The notes beneath the pieces were generated by a model that worked only from the letters and a program-made list of their open reading frames with translations, had not been told where the DNA came from and did not search any database. This document shows, in pieces, positions 8,537 through 16,986 of a stretch of 64,000 nt of DNA. The first letter of the stretch is position 1. The number at the start of each line of letters is the position of its first letter. The position numbers and the translations under genes were made by a program. This DNA is from Viridibacterium sediminicola (lineage in GTDB: Bacteria > Pseudomonadota > Gammaproteobacteria > Burkholderiales > Rhodocyclaceae): positions 739,360-803,359 of the forward strand of contig NZ_JBDIVE010000001.1 of assembly GCF_039631295.1 (NCBI RefSeq), written 5' to 3'.

Positions 8537-10270
8537 TCAGAGCTTGCCAGCCCCTGCTGCTGCCGGCACGCTGCTTGCCACCACACTAGCATCGTCAGGT
8601 GTATAGCTGTAATAGCTCGACGGCGTAGCGCCCGGCGTACCCGAGGTCACACCACTGGCGTACCAGGGTGTGCTGGTCGTCGTGATATTGGCGCTCGACA
8701 GATCTTGCACCGACAGGGCGCTGCCATTGAGCAGATTGCCGCTGTAATAGCTGTAGGCACTGCAATAGCTGCTGTCGTAGCCGGTGCCCATGGTCGTCGC
8801 GCAGGAGCTGGATTTCGAAGTGCTGGACGAACCACCGTACACCGTCGCTGCCGTCGGGCTGCCATTGTTGAGCTGGATGACATTGTTCTCGACATACAGC
8901 TTGGAAGCTTGGCCAGAGTACCAGCCCACCGACCACTGATAATTGACCGAAGCGCTCAGATCACCCTCGAAGTAGTTGTTGTAGATATGCACCATGCCAT
9001 AACGCACGCGCGGCTGGCGCTGGCGCAGGTTCTTGAAGTAGTTATGGTGCACGCTCACCTTGAGTGCATTCGGGTTTTCGGCCGAGGTGCTGGCCGTATC
9101 CGTACCGCCGAACAGCAGCGACTTGTCATGGTCGTGGTAGTAGTTGTACGACAGGGTCACGTAGTTGGCGTTCTTGGTCACGTCCGACAGACCATCGTGA
9201 TGCTGCACGTGGTAGAGCACGCCGTTGGCTGAACTGGCGTAGTCGGTGCCGGCATAGGTCTCGTTCCACACCGAGGGATAGTTCGCATCCACGTTCGTGC
9301 CGTCGGTAAAGGTGTTGTGATCGAGCCAGACGTGGGTGGCGTACATCACCGAAACATTGTCATAAGCCGAATTCCAGCGGCCAGTCGTCGAATCGGTCGG
9401 ATCCCACTGCGGGAAGTAATCGAAGGAATCCTCAAAGGTGATATTGCGCACCACGATGTTGTCGACCGGAGCACTGCTTGAAGAACCTAGCACGAGATTG
9501 CCGTGAATGATCTTCGCCGTTGAACCGACACCGATGATCGAGGTGTTGGACGGGATATTGATGTACACCACCTTCTTCTGCTGTGCGGCATAGCAGGCGC
9601 GCGCATTTTCCGGAGTGCCGCTGACTGTCGTATTGCTACCAATCTGCAACGCGGCCGTCCCCCACACGCTGGGCTTGTAGGCCGCGTAGTACGCCGTCCA
9701 CATCGCCGTCGCGCTGGCATAGCCACCGTATTGCGAGCAGTTGAGGCTGCTGCTGGCATTGCCGTAGGTGAAATAGCCCGACTCGCCCAGCGCGGTCAGC
9801 GACTTGTCCATGCTCAGGTCGATGGTGCCCGAGACATAGATGATCTTGCTGCTCGAATCCAGGGTGCCGGAATAGCTACCATCGGTATTGATGGTGGCGG
9901 CATTGGCGTAGAGCGCCTGGATGAATTCATTGCGGTTGGTGACCGTATAGGTCTTGGCACTGGTGGCGGCATTGCCACCGGTGGTACCGGTCACACCAAG
10001 ATTATTGGTGCCGACCGTGGCCCAGCCGGTCGCGCCCAGCGAAGTGATGCTGCTTGCGGACGATGAGGCCGCGCTGGATGTCGAACTGGATGCCGCCGAA
10101 GACGAAGTCGACGAAGCCGTGCTGGATGCAGCCGAGCTCGTCGCCGCACTGCTCGAAGCCACAGCCGTCGTCGTACTGTCGCCCCCACCTCCACCCCCGC
10201 CGCCACACGCGGCCAAGCCCATACCCAGCGCCATCACCAGGGCGCTGCGAATCATTTCTGTGTTACCCAT
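8537..10270 (-). CDS. Secreted lipoprotein pectate lyase, polysaccharide lyase family 1
   Basis: This 577-residue protein begins with a lipoprotein signal (LVMALGMGLAAC, Cys22), then a Gly8 run and a Ser/Thr/Ala-rich linker to about residue 80, typical of secreted plant-polymer enzymes. The catalytic part is a parallel beta-helix. HVWLDHNTFTDG carries Ca2+-site residues, and RQRQPRVRYGMVHIYNNYFEG is the PL1 signature containing the catalytic Arg. It cleaves de-esterified pectate by beta-elimination outside the cell. The ATG at 10270 is preceded by GGAG at 9-base spacing; the longer open frame upstream lacks a signal sequence. No uronate-catabolism genes are adjacent. Confidence 0.9.
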   Translation of the reverse strand: MGNTEMIRSALVMALGMGLAACGGGGGGGGDSTTTAVASSSAATSSAASSTASSTSSSAASSSTSSAASSSASSITSLGATGWATVGTNNLGVTGTTGGNAATSAKTYTVTNRNEFIQALYANAATINTDGSYSGTLDSSSKIIYVSGTIDLSMDKSLTALGESGYFTYGNASSSLNCSQYGGYASATAMWTAYYAAYKPSVWGTAALQIGSNTTVSGTPENARACYAAQQKKVVYINIPSNTSIIGVGSTAKIIHGNLVLGSSSSAPVDNIVVRNITFEDSFDYFPQWDPTDSTTGRWNSAYDNVSVMYATHVWLDHNTFTDGTNVDANYPSVWNETYAGTDYASSANGVLYHVQHHDGLSDVTKNANYVTLSYNYYHDHDKSLLFGGTDTASTSAENPNALKVSVHHNYFKNLRQRQPRVRYGMVHIYNNYFEGDLSASVNYQWSVGWYSGQASKLYVENNVIQLNNGSPTAATVYGGSSSTSKSSSCATTMGTGYDSSYCSAYSYYSGNLLNGSALSVQDLSSANITTTSTPWYASGVTSGTPGATPSSYYSYTPDDASVVASSVPAAAGAGKL

Positions 10271-10377
10271 GCTGTCTGTCTCCACACCCACCAAAGAGCG
10301 GCGATTTGCCACGTCAGGCGAGCAGTTTAGGACAGAGACAGGGGGCCGGATTAGCACAAATTGCGAAAACACCGCTC

Positions 10378-10397
10378 TTTTGCGAAATTTCGCAAAA
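10378..10397. promoter_or_regulatory. 20-bp perfect palindrome upstream of pectate lyase (candidate operator)
   Basis: TTTTGCGAAATTTCGCAAAA reads identically on both strands and lies 108 bases upstream of the pectate lyase start. A half-site-like TTGCGAAAA also occurs at 10361-10369. The symmetry and position fit a dimeric repressor or activator controlling the lyase. It does not match the KdgR consensus I know, so the regulator is unassigned. Confidence 0.55.
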
Positions 10398-10424
10398 CGA
10401 GATGTTACCGATCACAAACGCGCT

Positions 10425-10449
10425 GCGATTGCTGCCATGCAGCAATCGC
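10425..10449. repeat. Inverted repeat with 11-bp arms
   Basis: GCGATTGCTGC (10425-10435) and GCAGCAATCGC (10439-10449) form a perfect stem with a three-base loop. It lies just upstream of the palindrome relative to the pectate lyase. There is no T tract, so it is more likely a protein-binding site or island-edge structure than a terminator. Confidence 0.5.
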
Positions 10450-10764
10450 CCAGAGACGACTCAGGCCACTCGGTATCGAGCACAAGCTCGCAAGGTCAGG
10501 CGTTTAAGCAACCTGTTCACTTCGGTCACAACGAGCCCAATGGCTTACGAACCCAAGCTTGAGCGTTTGCCATCCCGTACTGAAACCGCTTGCTTGAGCG
10601 CCTGAAGCCCCACCGAAGCCTTTGCGAAGCTCATTCAGGAGCGCAGGGAGCCCAGCTCTTACAAGTAAATACTCCTGGGGCTCAGCTGGAATTCATGACA
10701 AAATCGCGCGCAATGGCGCGCGCCGTTACCAATAGTAAGACACAGCAAGTAACACCTCTGATTC

Positions 10765-12078
10765 ATGGCCGACGCTCCCAGACCCCTTCGCTTTGTAGAC
10801 GTGTTTGCCGGTTGCGGCGGACTTTCGCTTGGGCTATCCCAAGCTGGCTGCAAAGGTGTCTTTGCGATTGAGAAAAGCCCTTTGGCCTTTGAAACCTTGC
10901 GCCACAATCTAGTGGACGGGAAACACTACCAATTCGATTGGCCGACATGGCTTCCCAAGGAGGCCATGACCTGCGAAAACCTTCTACTACATCATGGAGC
11001 TCAGCTTGAGAGCCTAAAAGGCTCGATTGATCTCATTGTAGGTGGCCCGCCTTGCCAAGGGTTCTCGACGGCAGGACGCCGTGATCCGGCAGACCCTCGC
11101 AACCAAATGACGGAACAGTATCTGGCGCTGGTTGAAAAGCTCCAACCCCGCTTCCTCGTAATCGAGAATGTGGCAGGCTTCAACATGCGGTTCGAGACCG
11201 AGGAAGGGCTAGACAAGCTCATCAAGGACCCGAAGCATGCGTCTTACGCTGACTACGTCGCTGGACGACTGCAAGATCTGGGCTACTCAGTGTCTCGCGG
11301 CCTCGTGAATTGCGCTGACTTTGGCGTACCCCAGAACCGTTTGCGCTACTTGGTGCTGTGCGAACTGAACGCAGAGGAAAACGAGGCTACTCCGAACCTA
11401 TTCGAAGCCCTCCAGGCCTCTCGTAAAGCCTTCCTGAAGGACAAAGGGCTCCCAGTCGAACGGAAAATTTCGGTCAAGGAAGCCATCGCCGACTTGTTGG
11501 TCGATGGGGCGATCCTCGTTGAAAGCACGGATTCAGACACGAAGGGCTTTCACGAGCCCCTTTACGAGCCTCCTGTTTCTCCGCAGGGCTACATGAAGCT
11601 TATGCGTGCCCATTTGCGCACGAAAGCCCCCAATAGCCGCCGGCTGGCCAAGCACAAGAAAACAACGATTGATTACTTCAAGAAGGTCCAGAAAACATGC
11701 CGCCCTGGGCGCTGCTTAACTATCAAAGAGCGTGCAAAGGTCGGGACTAAGAAGCATTCGACGACGGTACTTGACCCCAATAGCCCGGCACCAACTATCA
11801 CCACGCTGCCAGACGATATCGTCCACTACTGCGAACCACGGATACTGACCGTCCGAGAAAACGCGCGGCTGCAGTCATTCCCGGATTGGTTTGAGTTTCA
11901 AGGCAAGTACACGACTGGCGGGAAGCAGCGCAAGCAAGAATGTCCGAGGTATACGCAGGTTGGGAATGCCGTACCCCCATTGCTTGCAAGCGCAATTGGC
12001 AATCTCCTGCGACATAGAAATCTACCCAAGCCCGTTCCTGTTTCCGATGCATCTTGCGCTCACGCAGCGTCGGTATGA
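10765..12078 (+). CDS. DNA cytosine-C5 methyltransferase
   Basis: This 437-residue enzyme has the ordered m5C motifs: I (DVFAGCGGLSLG, 12-23), IV (GGPPCQGFSTAG with catalytic Cys97), VI (ENVAG, 134-138) and the C-terminal X (TQVGNAVPPLLASAIG). It transfers a methyl group from SAM to cytosine C5 in a specific DNA sequence; the target-recognition region between motifs VIII and IX is about residues 210-330. Base composition is clearly less GC-rich than the flanking genes, suggesting transfer. It converges on the receiver gene with 22 bases between the stops. No adjacent endonuclease of a known family is evident, although a PD-(D/E)XK-like protein lies 5 kb away. Confidence 0.92.
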   Translation: MADAPRPLRFVDVFAGCGGLSLGLSQAGCKGVFAIEKSPLAFETLRHNLVDGKHYQFDWPTWLPKEAMTCENLLLHHGAQLESLKGSIDLIVGGPPCQGFSTAGRRDPADPRNQMTEQYLALVEKLQPRFLVIENVAGFNMRFETEEGLDKLIKDPKHASYADYVAGRLQDLGYSVSRGLVNCADFGVPQNRLRYLVLCELNAEENEATPNLFEALQASRKAFLKDKGLPVERKISVKEAIADLLVDGAILVESTDSDTKGFHEPLYEPPVSPQGYMKLMRAHLRTKAPNSRRLAKHKKTTIDYFKKVQKTCRPGRCLTIKERAKVGTKKHSTTVLDPNSPAPTITTLPDDIVHYCEPRILTVRENARLQSFPDWFEFQGKYTTGGKQRKQECPRYTQVGNAVPPLLASAIGNLLRHRNLPKPVPVSDASCAHAASV

Positions 12079-12100
12079 GGCCGCGAAACGTGTAGAAACG

Positions 12101-13066
12101 TCAGTCGGAAGAGGAAGCAGTCACTAGCGTACCGATTTCTCGCAGGGCATCCATGTATCCCGCAAAACCTCTTCGAATATCCGGAAAGTCACTAACGCTA
12201 ATTTCATCGCTACCCTTCCCTTTTAAAACCCACCCGCTCTCTCCCCGCTCTTCAAATACGTGCGCTAGGACATTTCGTTTCCTCAGGACATTGTCGACGT
12301 ACGAGGCGCTATTCCTCCTCAGTTCGCGCAATCTATCAACCTGAGCTTCGTCCAATTTAAAGCTGCTAGGGTTTTTGACTGCCAAGTCTGTAAGGCGGCG
12401 GAAATGAGCAAATAACTTAGCGCTGTCAACCGCCATGGTCCCTAGACGCGCGATCAGGTCGCTGCTATTGACGGTTGCATCCGAGTAGCTTTGCCTCATG
12501 CTGTCGATAGACTTAAATACATCCGCATCAAGATCGGGCATCTTGTCTTTACAGCCTTGATCAAAGCCACACATGGATATCATGGCCTTCTTCATTATCT
12601 CATCACACTCCGCTACGACACGCATAGCCAATCCCCTCATTCCTGAGAGCCTGTCCAACGCACGGGCCGTTTGATCGATGAGTTCACCTGTTCGCTGGAT
12701 AAACCTCTGTCCATCGCGGCGACAGCAATAGACCCCCTCTACGTCACTACTTGCAATAAGGCGGCGCAATTCGCCTTCCTCTTTAACACTGCCCGAGTAA
12801 AACAGGATAGTTGTGGAAGGAAAAAGCCTCCTGATCTTGGGCGCTAGCTCATCGCCACGCTCATCCCTGAGGCGATAGTCCAGCAAGATGATGTCGTATC
12901 GATGATACAAATGGTGCTCTTTTGCTAAGCCCTCGATAGTCTCGCCGTTCGGGATTGCGTCGATGCGAGCGATAAAGCCCGCATCACGAACCCGGCGCCT
13001 TAGGCTTTCCTCCTCCGCGGGACTAAATGAGTCTTCTATCCAAAGAATTCCAAAATCAAGATTCAT
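12101..13066 (-). CDS. Receiver-domain protein with unknown C-terminal helical domain
   Basis: This 321-residue protein starts with a CheY-like receiver: acidic pair Glu11-Asp12, phosphoacceptor Asp63 in IILLDYRLRDERGDEL, and FYSGS in the Thr/Ser switch position. The usual switch Lys appears replaced (VYCCRRDG, near 113-119). Residues from about 125 onward are mostly helical and lack a DNA-binding motif I recognise; a basic stretch, ELRRNSASYVDNVLRKRNVLAHV, lies near 260. It overlaps the GHKL-ATPase gene by 11 bases and has its own ribosome site (GGGGGA) inside that gene, so the two are translationally linked. It is probably the output partner of the ATPase protein. The biological output is unknown. 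Confidence 0.78.
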   Translation of the reverse strand: MNLDFGILWIEDSFSPAEEESLRRRVRDAGFIARIDAIPNGETIEGLAKEHHLYHRYDIILLDYRLRDERGDELAPKIRRLFPSTTILFYSGSVKEEGELRRLIASSDVEGVYCCRRDGQRFIQRTGELIDQTARALDRLSGMRGLAMRVVAECDEIMKKAMISMCGFDQGCKDKMPDLDADVFKSIDSMRQSYSDATVNSSDLIARLGTMAVDSAKLFAHFRRLTDLAVKNPSSFKLDEAQVDRLRELRRNSASYVDNVLRKRNVLAHVFEERGESGWVLKGKGSDEISVSDFPDIRRGFAGYMDALREIGTLVTASSSD

Positions 13067-15401
13067 GAATTTCCCCCGGTACTACAATATCGAAATCCGC
13101 CCGGCTCCCATCCCCAGCCAACTCAATAGTGCCGCCCATTTCTTGCAGGATTTGTCGGATGCTATATAAACCCAAACCTGTGCCATTAGCAGAGCCAGAG
13201 TAGCCTCTTTCAAATATCTTCGAGGAATCTATTTTTCTTCTATCTATACCAAGCCCATCATCCGAAACTCGTATGACAATGGCGTTTTTCCACTTTTGAC
13301 CAACCTTAAATTCGATCTTGTGTGCCTTTGCCTTGTGAGCATTGTCTAGTAGATTGTCAACGAGAACGGCGATGTCAACCGGGGAGAAAGATCTGTAAAG
13401 AGTTAACCCTGATGCATCGAAGGTCGCTGCAGGTATGTTGGGAATTCCAACAAGACGAACTTCAAAATACTCTTCGAGAAAGCGCAACAAGTCCCCCTCA
13501 ACTTTGTCTGTCTCCAAATCAACTCGAATGTTTGGAGCAAACGACAAGACCGCGCCCAGCCTGTCGCCAGATAGGGTCGCGCCTGCTACTGCTACTGATA
13601 TTCGACGAGCCGACTGTCGAATGCTGGCAAGTTGGTCTTCCACATCTTGAATATCTTTGAGACCGGCGGGGGTTACGGCATTCTCGAGGAGAGATCTGAT
13701 TTCGTATGCCGCATTGGAAATCGCGGAGCGAACATGTCCCAAATGAATTTTGGCTTGATGCATCAGAAGCTGTACGCGCTCGACGTCGACGTCTAGGCTG
13801 CTCCCCAAAAATGCAGCCTGCTTCTCAAGTAGTGCGATACGTTGGTTTGTGCGCTGCTGTTCTTCCAGGGCACGATGGGCGGCTTGCCGCGCCTCTTCTC
13901 GAGAAACACGTAACTCCTCTATCCTGCTTTTGGCCGCCTCGATACGCTTGAGCAACTTAGCGTCGCCACTGCTGTCCGCCAACTGGGATAGCGACTTCAG
14001 TGTTTCATCGGTAATGCTATCTGGATCTTCCGGAACCCTCGTGAGCTCTTCGTCGTAGTACAGAATTTCGATATCTTTTGATTTTGCAAGCGCCCCAACG
14101 ACAGCAAGTATTCTGCTGCGCGAGCTGTCTGTATCCAACCCTTCTGGCGTATCTCGATCCTGATCCGGCTTGTCACGCCAATTGACGCCTACAACATACC
14201 GCTCAAGGCGATAAATCATATGTTTTCTTATGGCGTCAAAGAGCGCGCGGCTACGCGCATCCTCAATTAGCCCGGCATCTCTACTTGATACTTCCCTGAA
14301 CATTTTAGGGGGAGCAAGCACGTCAACGCGACCGATGACATCCCGAGTTCCAAGGTAGCGAGACTGCCCTTGCTGTTTTCTTCGATTCAACCCCAAGGTA
14401 TCGTCAAACTCTTCCCCGATAGGGAAAATCCTGAACCTATTCAGGAACAAAAATACGCTACCAAACTCAATTGGGCGCACACCCATTCGTGTAGTGAACG
14501 TTTTCTTTGCCGCCCTGTTTAGAAAGTAAATGTGACCTTCTACTTGGCAGTCGCTCAACTCCTCGTAAGGGGAGGGTTCTCGCACAACATAAATTTTTTT
14601 GCCGCGATCAAAAAGTGTGGTGTTAATAAAGCCGCCGCCAATTTTTACGTCGATTCGGCTTGTTTTCTCAATCAGCAATTCAGCAATTTCATTGCGAATG
14701 GGGCCATCAACCCCACTAATCGCTTGATCCGATCCATCCAACAACCAAGTTGATACAGTTACATGGGTAGTTGTCCCGAACGGATCAATTAACTTGGCGA
14801 GGTCTTTTCGTAACTGCTGGATCCTGTCCGAATCCCACGAGTGCCGTGCTTCCTCAATGATAAGAACGGTGCCGCTCCCGGACAAAGTAGGCGCATTAAT
14901 TGCCGATGGGAAGGATTTTGCTGCGCTTACCGCAACATCAATGCTCTGGAATTCTTCACTGCTATCGTCTTCAAACCTTGTCCAATCCACCTCAAGTCTT
15001 GAAATCGAGTTTTTTTCTTTTGCTCGGCTATACAAGTCGAGTCGTTTGCCCAAAGTGTCGCAGGCAAATCGCCCGATACCTTTACTTCCTGCGAATTGAC
15101 CAGAAGGTTTGATCTTGTCTCGGTATGTGTCAGGTTGAATTAATGCTTTTTCAGAGTAAGCCACGAAAAGCCATTTGTTACGGATGTCTGCTAGAGACAT
15201 TCCTTGCCCGTCATCAGTGATGACCAGCCTTTTGTTGTCGGGGTCAAACTCGATGTCTACCCGGGTAGCGCCTGCATCGAAAGAATTTTTTACGAGCTCA
15301 AAAATCGCCACGTACTCGTTCGTCACAAGCTCGCGACCTATAATGTCTTTTAGATGAGAGCTAACCCTAAATTTTTCTGTTTTACTCATCGTGGCGCTCA
15401 T
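13056..15401 (-). CDS. Protein with two GHKL ATPase domains (Hsp90/MORC-like N-terminus, histidine-kinase-like C-terminus)
   Basis: This ~781-residue protein carries two separate GHKL ATP-binding domains. The N-terminal one resembles MutL/Hsp90/MORC proteins: ELVKNSFDAGA (Glu35, Asn39), DDGQGM (63-68) and GSKGIGRFACDTLG (105-118). A long region with a coiled coil follows (KSRIEELRVSREEARQAAHR and on). The C-terminal ATPase resembles sensor kinases: LVDNLLDNAHKAKAH, SDDGLGID and GTGLGLYSIRQIL. A HisKA-like helix around HQAKIHLGHVRSAI could hold a phosphorylatable His. No membrane segment is seen, so it should act in the cytoplasm. The start may instead be 15389 or 15449; no clear ribosome site decides. 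It forms an operon with the receiver gene. Confidence 0.85.
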   Translation of the reverse strand: MSATMSKTEKFRVSSHLKDIIGRELVTNEYVAIFELVKNSFDAGATRVDIEFDPDNKRLVITDDGQGMSLADIRNKWLFVAYSEKALIQPDTYRDKIKPSGQFAGSKGIGRFACDTLGKRLDLYSRAKEKNSISRLEVDWTRFEDDSSEEFQSIDVAVSAAKSFPSAINAPTLSGSGTVLIIEEARHSWDSDRIQQLRKDLAKLIDPFGTTTHVTVSTWLLDGSDQAISGVDGPIRNEIAELLIEKTSRIDVKIGGGFINTTLFDRGKKIYVVREPSPYEELSDCQVEGHIYFLNRAAKKTFTTRMGVRPIEFGSVFLFLNRFRIFPIGEEFDDTLGLNRRKQQGQSRYLGTRDVIGRVDVLAPPKMFREVSSRDAGLIEDARSRALFDAIRKHMIYRLERYVVGVNWRDKPDQDRDTPEGLDTDSSRSRILAVVGALAKSKDIEILYYDEELTRVPEDPDSITDETLKSLSQLADSSGDAKLLKRIEAAKSRIEELRVSREEARQAAHRALEEQQRTNQRIALLEKQAAFLGSSLDVDVERVQLLMHQAKIHLGHVRSAISNAAYEIRSLLENAVTPAGLKDIQDVEDQLASIRQSARRISVAVAGATLSGDRLGAVLSFAPNIRVDLETDKVEGDLLRFLEEYFEVRLVGIPNIPAATFDASGLTLYRSFSPVDIAVLVDNLLDNAHKAKAHKIEFKVGQKWKNAIVIRVSDDGLGIDRRKIDSSKIFERGYSGSANGTGLGLYSIRQILQEMGGTIELAGDGSRADFDIVVPGEIHES

Positions 15402-15414
15402 CCAGAAGTTTTGC

Positions 15415-15621
15415 TTAGCGCTCTGCGCAGGGGGCTGCCAGTAGCGCACAGAGCTTGGTTGCGTACTCGTTTGCAGATGAAAAGGTGTGCCGCAATACCT
15501 TCGGAAAGAGCTTTACGCCCGCAGGCCGCAGGTAAGACTGATCCCTAATCCTACCCTCTTGTTTGGAAAGAGTGTCGCGAATGACACCAACTTGAAGGCC
15601 TGTCATACGAGACGAAGACAT
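15415..15621 (-). CDS. Small 68-residue ORF upstream of the GHKL ATPase gene
   Basis: This short frame ends 13 bases before the ATPase ATG on the same strand, a spacing typical of operon genes. Its sequence (VGVIRDTLSKQEGRIRDQSY, then LRPAGVKLFPKVLRHTF) has a balanced protein-like composition with no low complexity. I do not recognise a family. It could be a small partner of the ATPase/receiver pair, or a remnant of a longer gene. There is no strong ribosome site, so confidence that it is translated is moderate. Confidence 0.45.
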   Translation of the reverse strand: MSSSRMTGLQVGVIRDTLSKQEGRIRDQSYLRPAGVKLFPKVLRHTFSSANEYATKLCALLAAPCAER

Positions 15622-15646
15622 TGGAGTAAGAATTAGAGCGGAGTAT

Positions 15647-16853
15647 TTATCTCCCGGAGCCTCCGGCCAACAGAGGCGGTACGTTTAGCCCCGGCCCATC
15701 TGGTATTGGAGGCAAGCGTGCGCTTATGCCTGGGCGCGTATCGTGAGCCCCATCCGCCGTTCTGCTGCTGTCGGGATCTGGAGCCACTACTGGTGCAAGT
15801 TGTCCGGCGTTGTACTTACAAAGCTCTTGTCTTCCTTTTTGATCTTCTTGCTTTGCAAAGCGTGGAGCAGCCCCCGGATAGTTCGAGGCGCTTGGGTAAT
15901 GCCTTGCTGTCTGGTTCTTTCACGTTTTGGAGCCGCAGCGGTTCAAGCTCCTGTCCGCTGTCTTTACTTGGGCAGACAATCGGAATCTTGGCTGGGTCCG
16001 GGAGATCGGTATCTGGGTTGGCTTGCCGACCATCGTTGTCGGCCATGACTTGCAGGTCTTCGTAGGGAAAAGGTGCTGAGCAGGATACGAGCGACAACAC
16101 TAACCAGCGCGCCGGTGCGTAGCCCACTTTCTTGCACAGCGCCTTGATCCTCGTCTTGCCCGAGAATGGGAATGCACTCTCGGGGTTCGCGTTCTGCGTA
16201 TTGGCGAAGTCTCTCATCATCGAATCGTTCACCCGTCGGGCACCGTCAAATGCAGCCTGTGAATTGAGTATCCGGGCGATAGTCCAGCAATCATCGCCGC
16301 TGACATCTTGTCGCCGACAAACCACAGCGAGTTTTCCATTGAGGCCGGTGTAGTCGGGATCATAAATGCTCGACGGCGAGTGGACGAAGTCGCCGTCGAA
16401 GACCGCCTTCGAGAGCCGCGTCGAATTGACGTAGTAGAAACGTATGAGCTCGATAGCGGGAATGATGATTCCTGCTGGGTCGCCGTTGTGCGGCAAGACA
16501 ATGCACTTGGTGTTCTTGCCGTAGCCCATCAAACGATGAGCGCGGAAGGGGACGAGCCCTGCCAGGCCTACCTTATCGGTAGCAATGTAGTAGTTCGGTA
16601 GGCCAGGAGGAATGTCGAGGTCAAAGACTTGCTCGACGCCACTGCGGAGCATCTCCAGCTTACCATCCCGCCAAAGGGAGCCCATGCACAGCAATGGAAG
16701 CTGTCCAACGCCGATAGCCTCCACGCGGAGAATGTCTTGTTCTATGGCATTTTCCGTGTGCCAAGCGCCCTTGGCATCGTCCTTCACCTTAGCCAGGACA
16801 ACCTGGAGTCTGTATTCTGTTGCAACCTCGGGGTCGCGTTCGATGCCGCCCAA
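15647..16853 (-). pseudogene. Unknown accessory gene, apparently frameshifted near the 3' end and lacking a clear start
   Basis: On the minus strand a coherent protein reads from about 16916 (after an in-frame TAG at 16917-16919): FKDTSRLGSTWRPNWLGGIE, then VEAIGVGQLPLLCMGSLW and WLVLSLVSCSAPFPYEDLQV. The only start codon in frame is a TTG at 16853, which would trim natural-looking sequence. The frame stops at 15816 with an odd basic tail. Removing one G from the G5 run at 15871-15875 restores a frame (SGAAPRFAKQEDQKGRQELC and on) that runs to a stop at 15647 with a proline-rich end. I therefore read it as a broken gene. The family is unknown; its position near transposon-end-like repeats suggests element-borne cargo or a transposition accessory gene. 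Confidence 0.5.
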
Positions 16854-16986
16854 CCAGTTGGGTCGCCAAGTTGAACCAAGGCGACTGGTGTCTTTGAACT
16901 CTTCAATGACAACATGCTAAATGGGCATGGAGCCCATTCTAACGCTGTAACGACGAGCGTTGTACAGCCGTGCTACTTCCGAGTCT

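Larger units (their letters stand above)
10271..10764. other. Intergenic region between pectate lyase and the methyltransferase island
   Basis: I see no credible gene in this 494-base stretch. It holds the leader of the pectate lyase gene, a perfect 20-bp palindrome, an 11-bp-arm hairpin, and near 10711-10728 a second hairpin (GCGCGC with AATG loop). Base composition shifts from GC-rich to the lower-GC style of the island within this stretch, so the left island boundary is probably here, but I could not find a matching repeat to define it. Confidence 0.6.

Noticed and set aside
10711..10728. GCGCGC/AATG/GCGCGC hairpin before the methyltransferase as an operator
   Set aside because: It is a short simple-sequence stem with no C-protein-type box or controller gene nearby; too weak to call.
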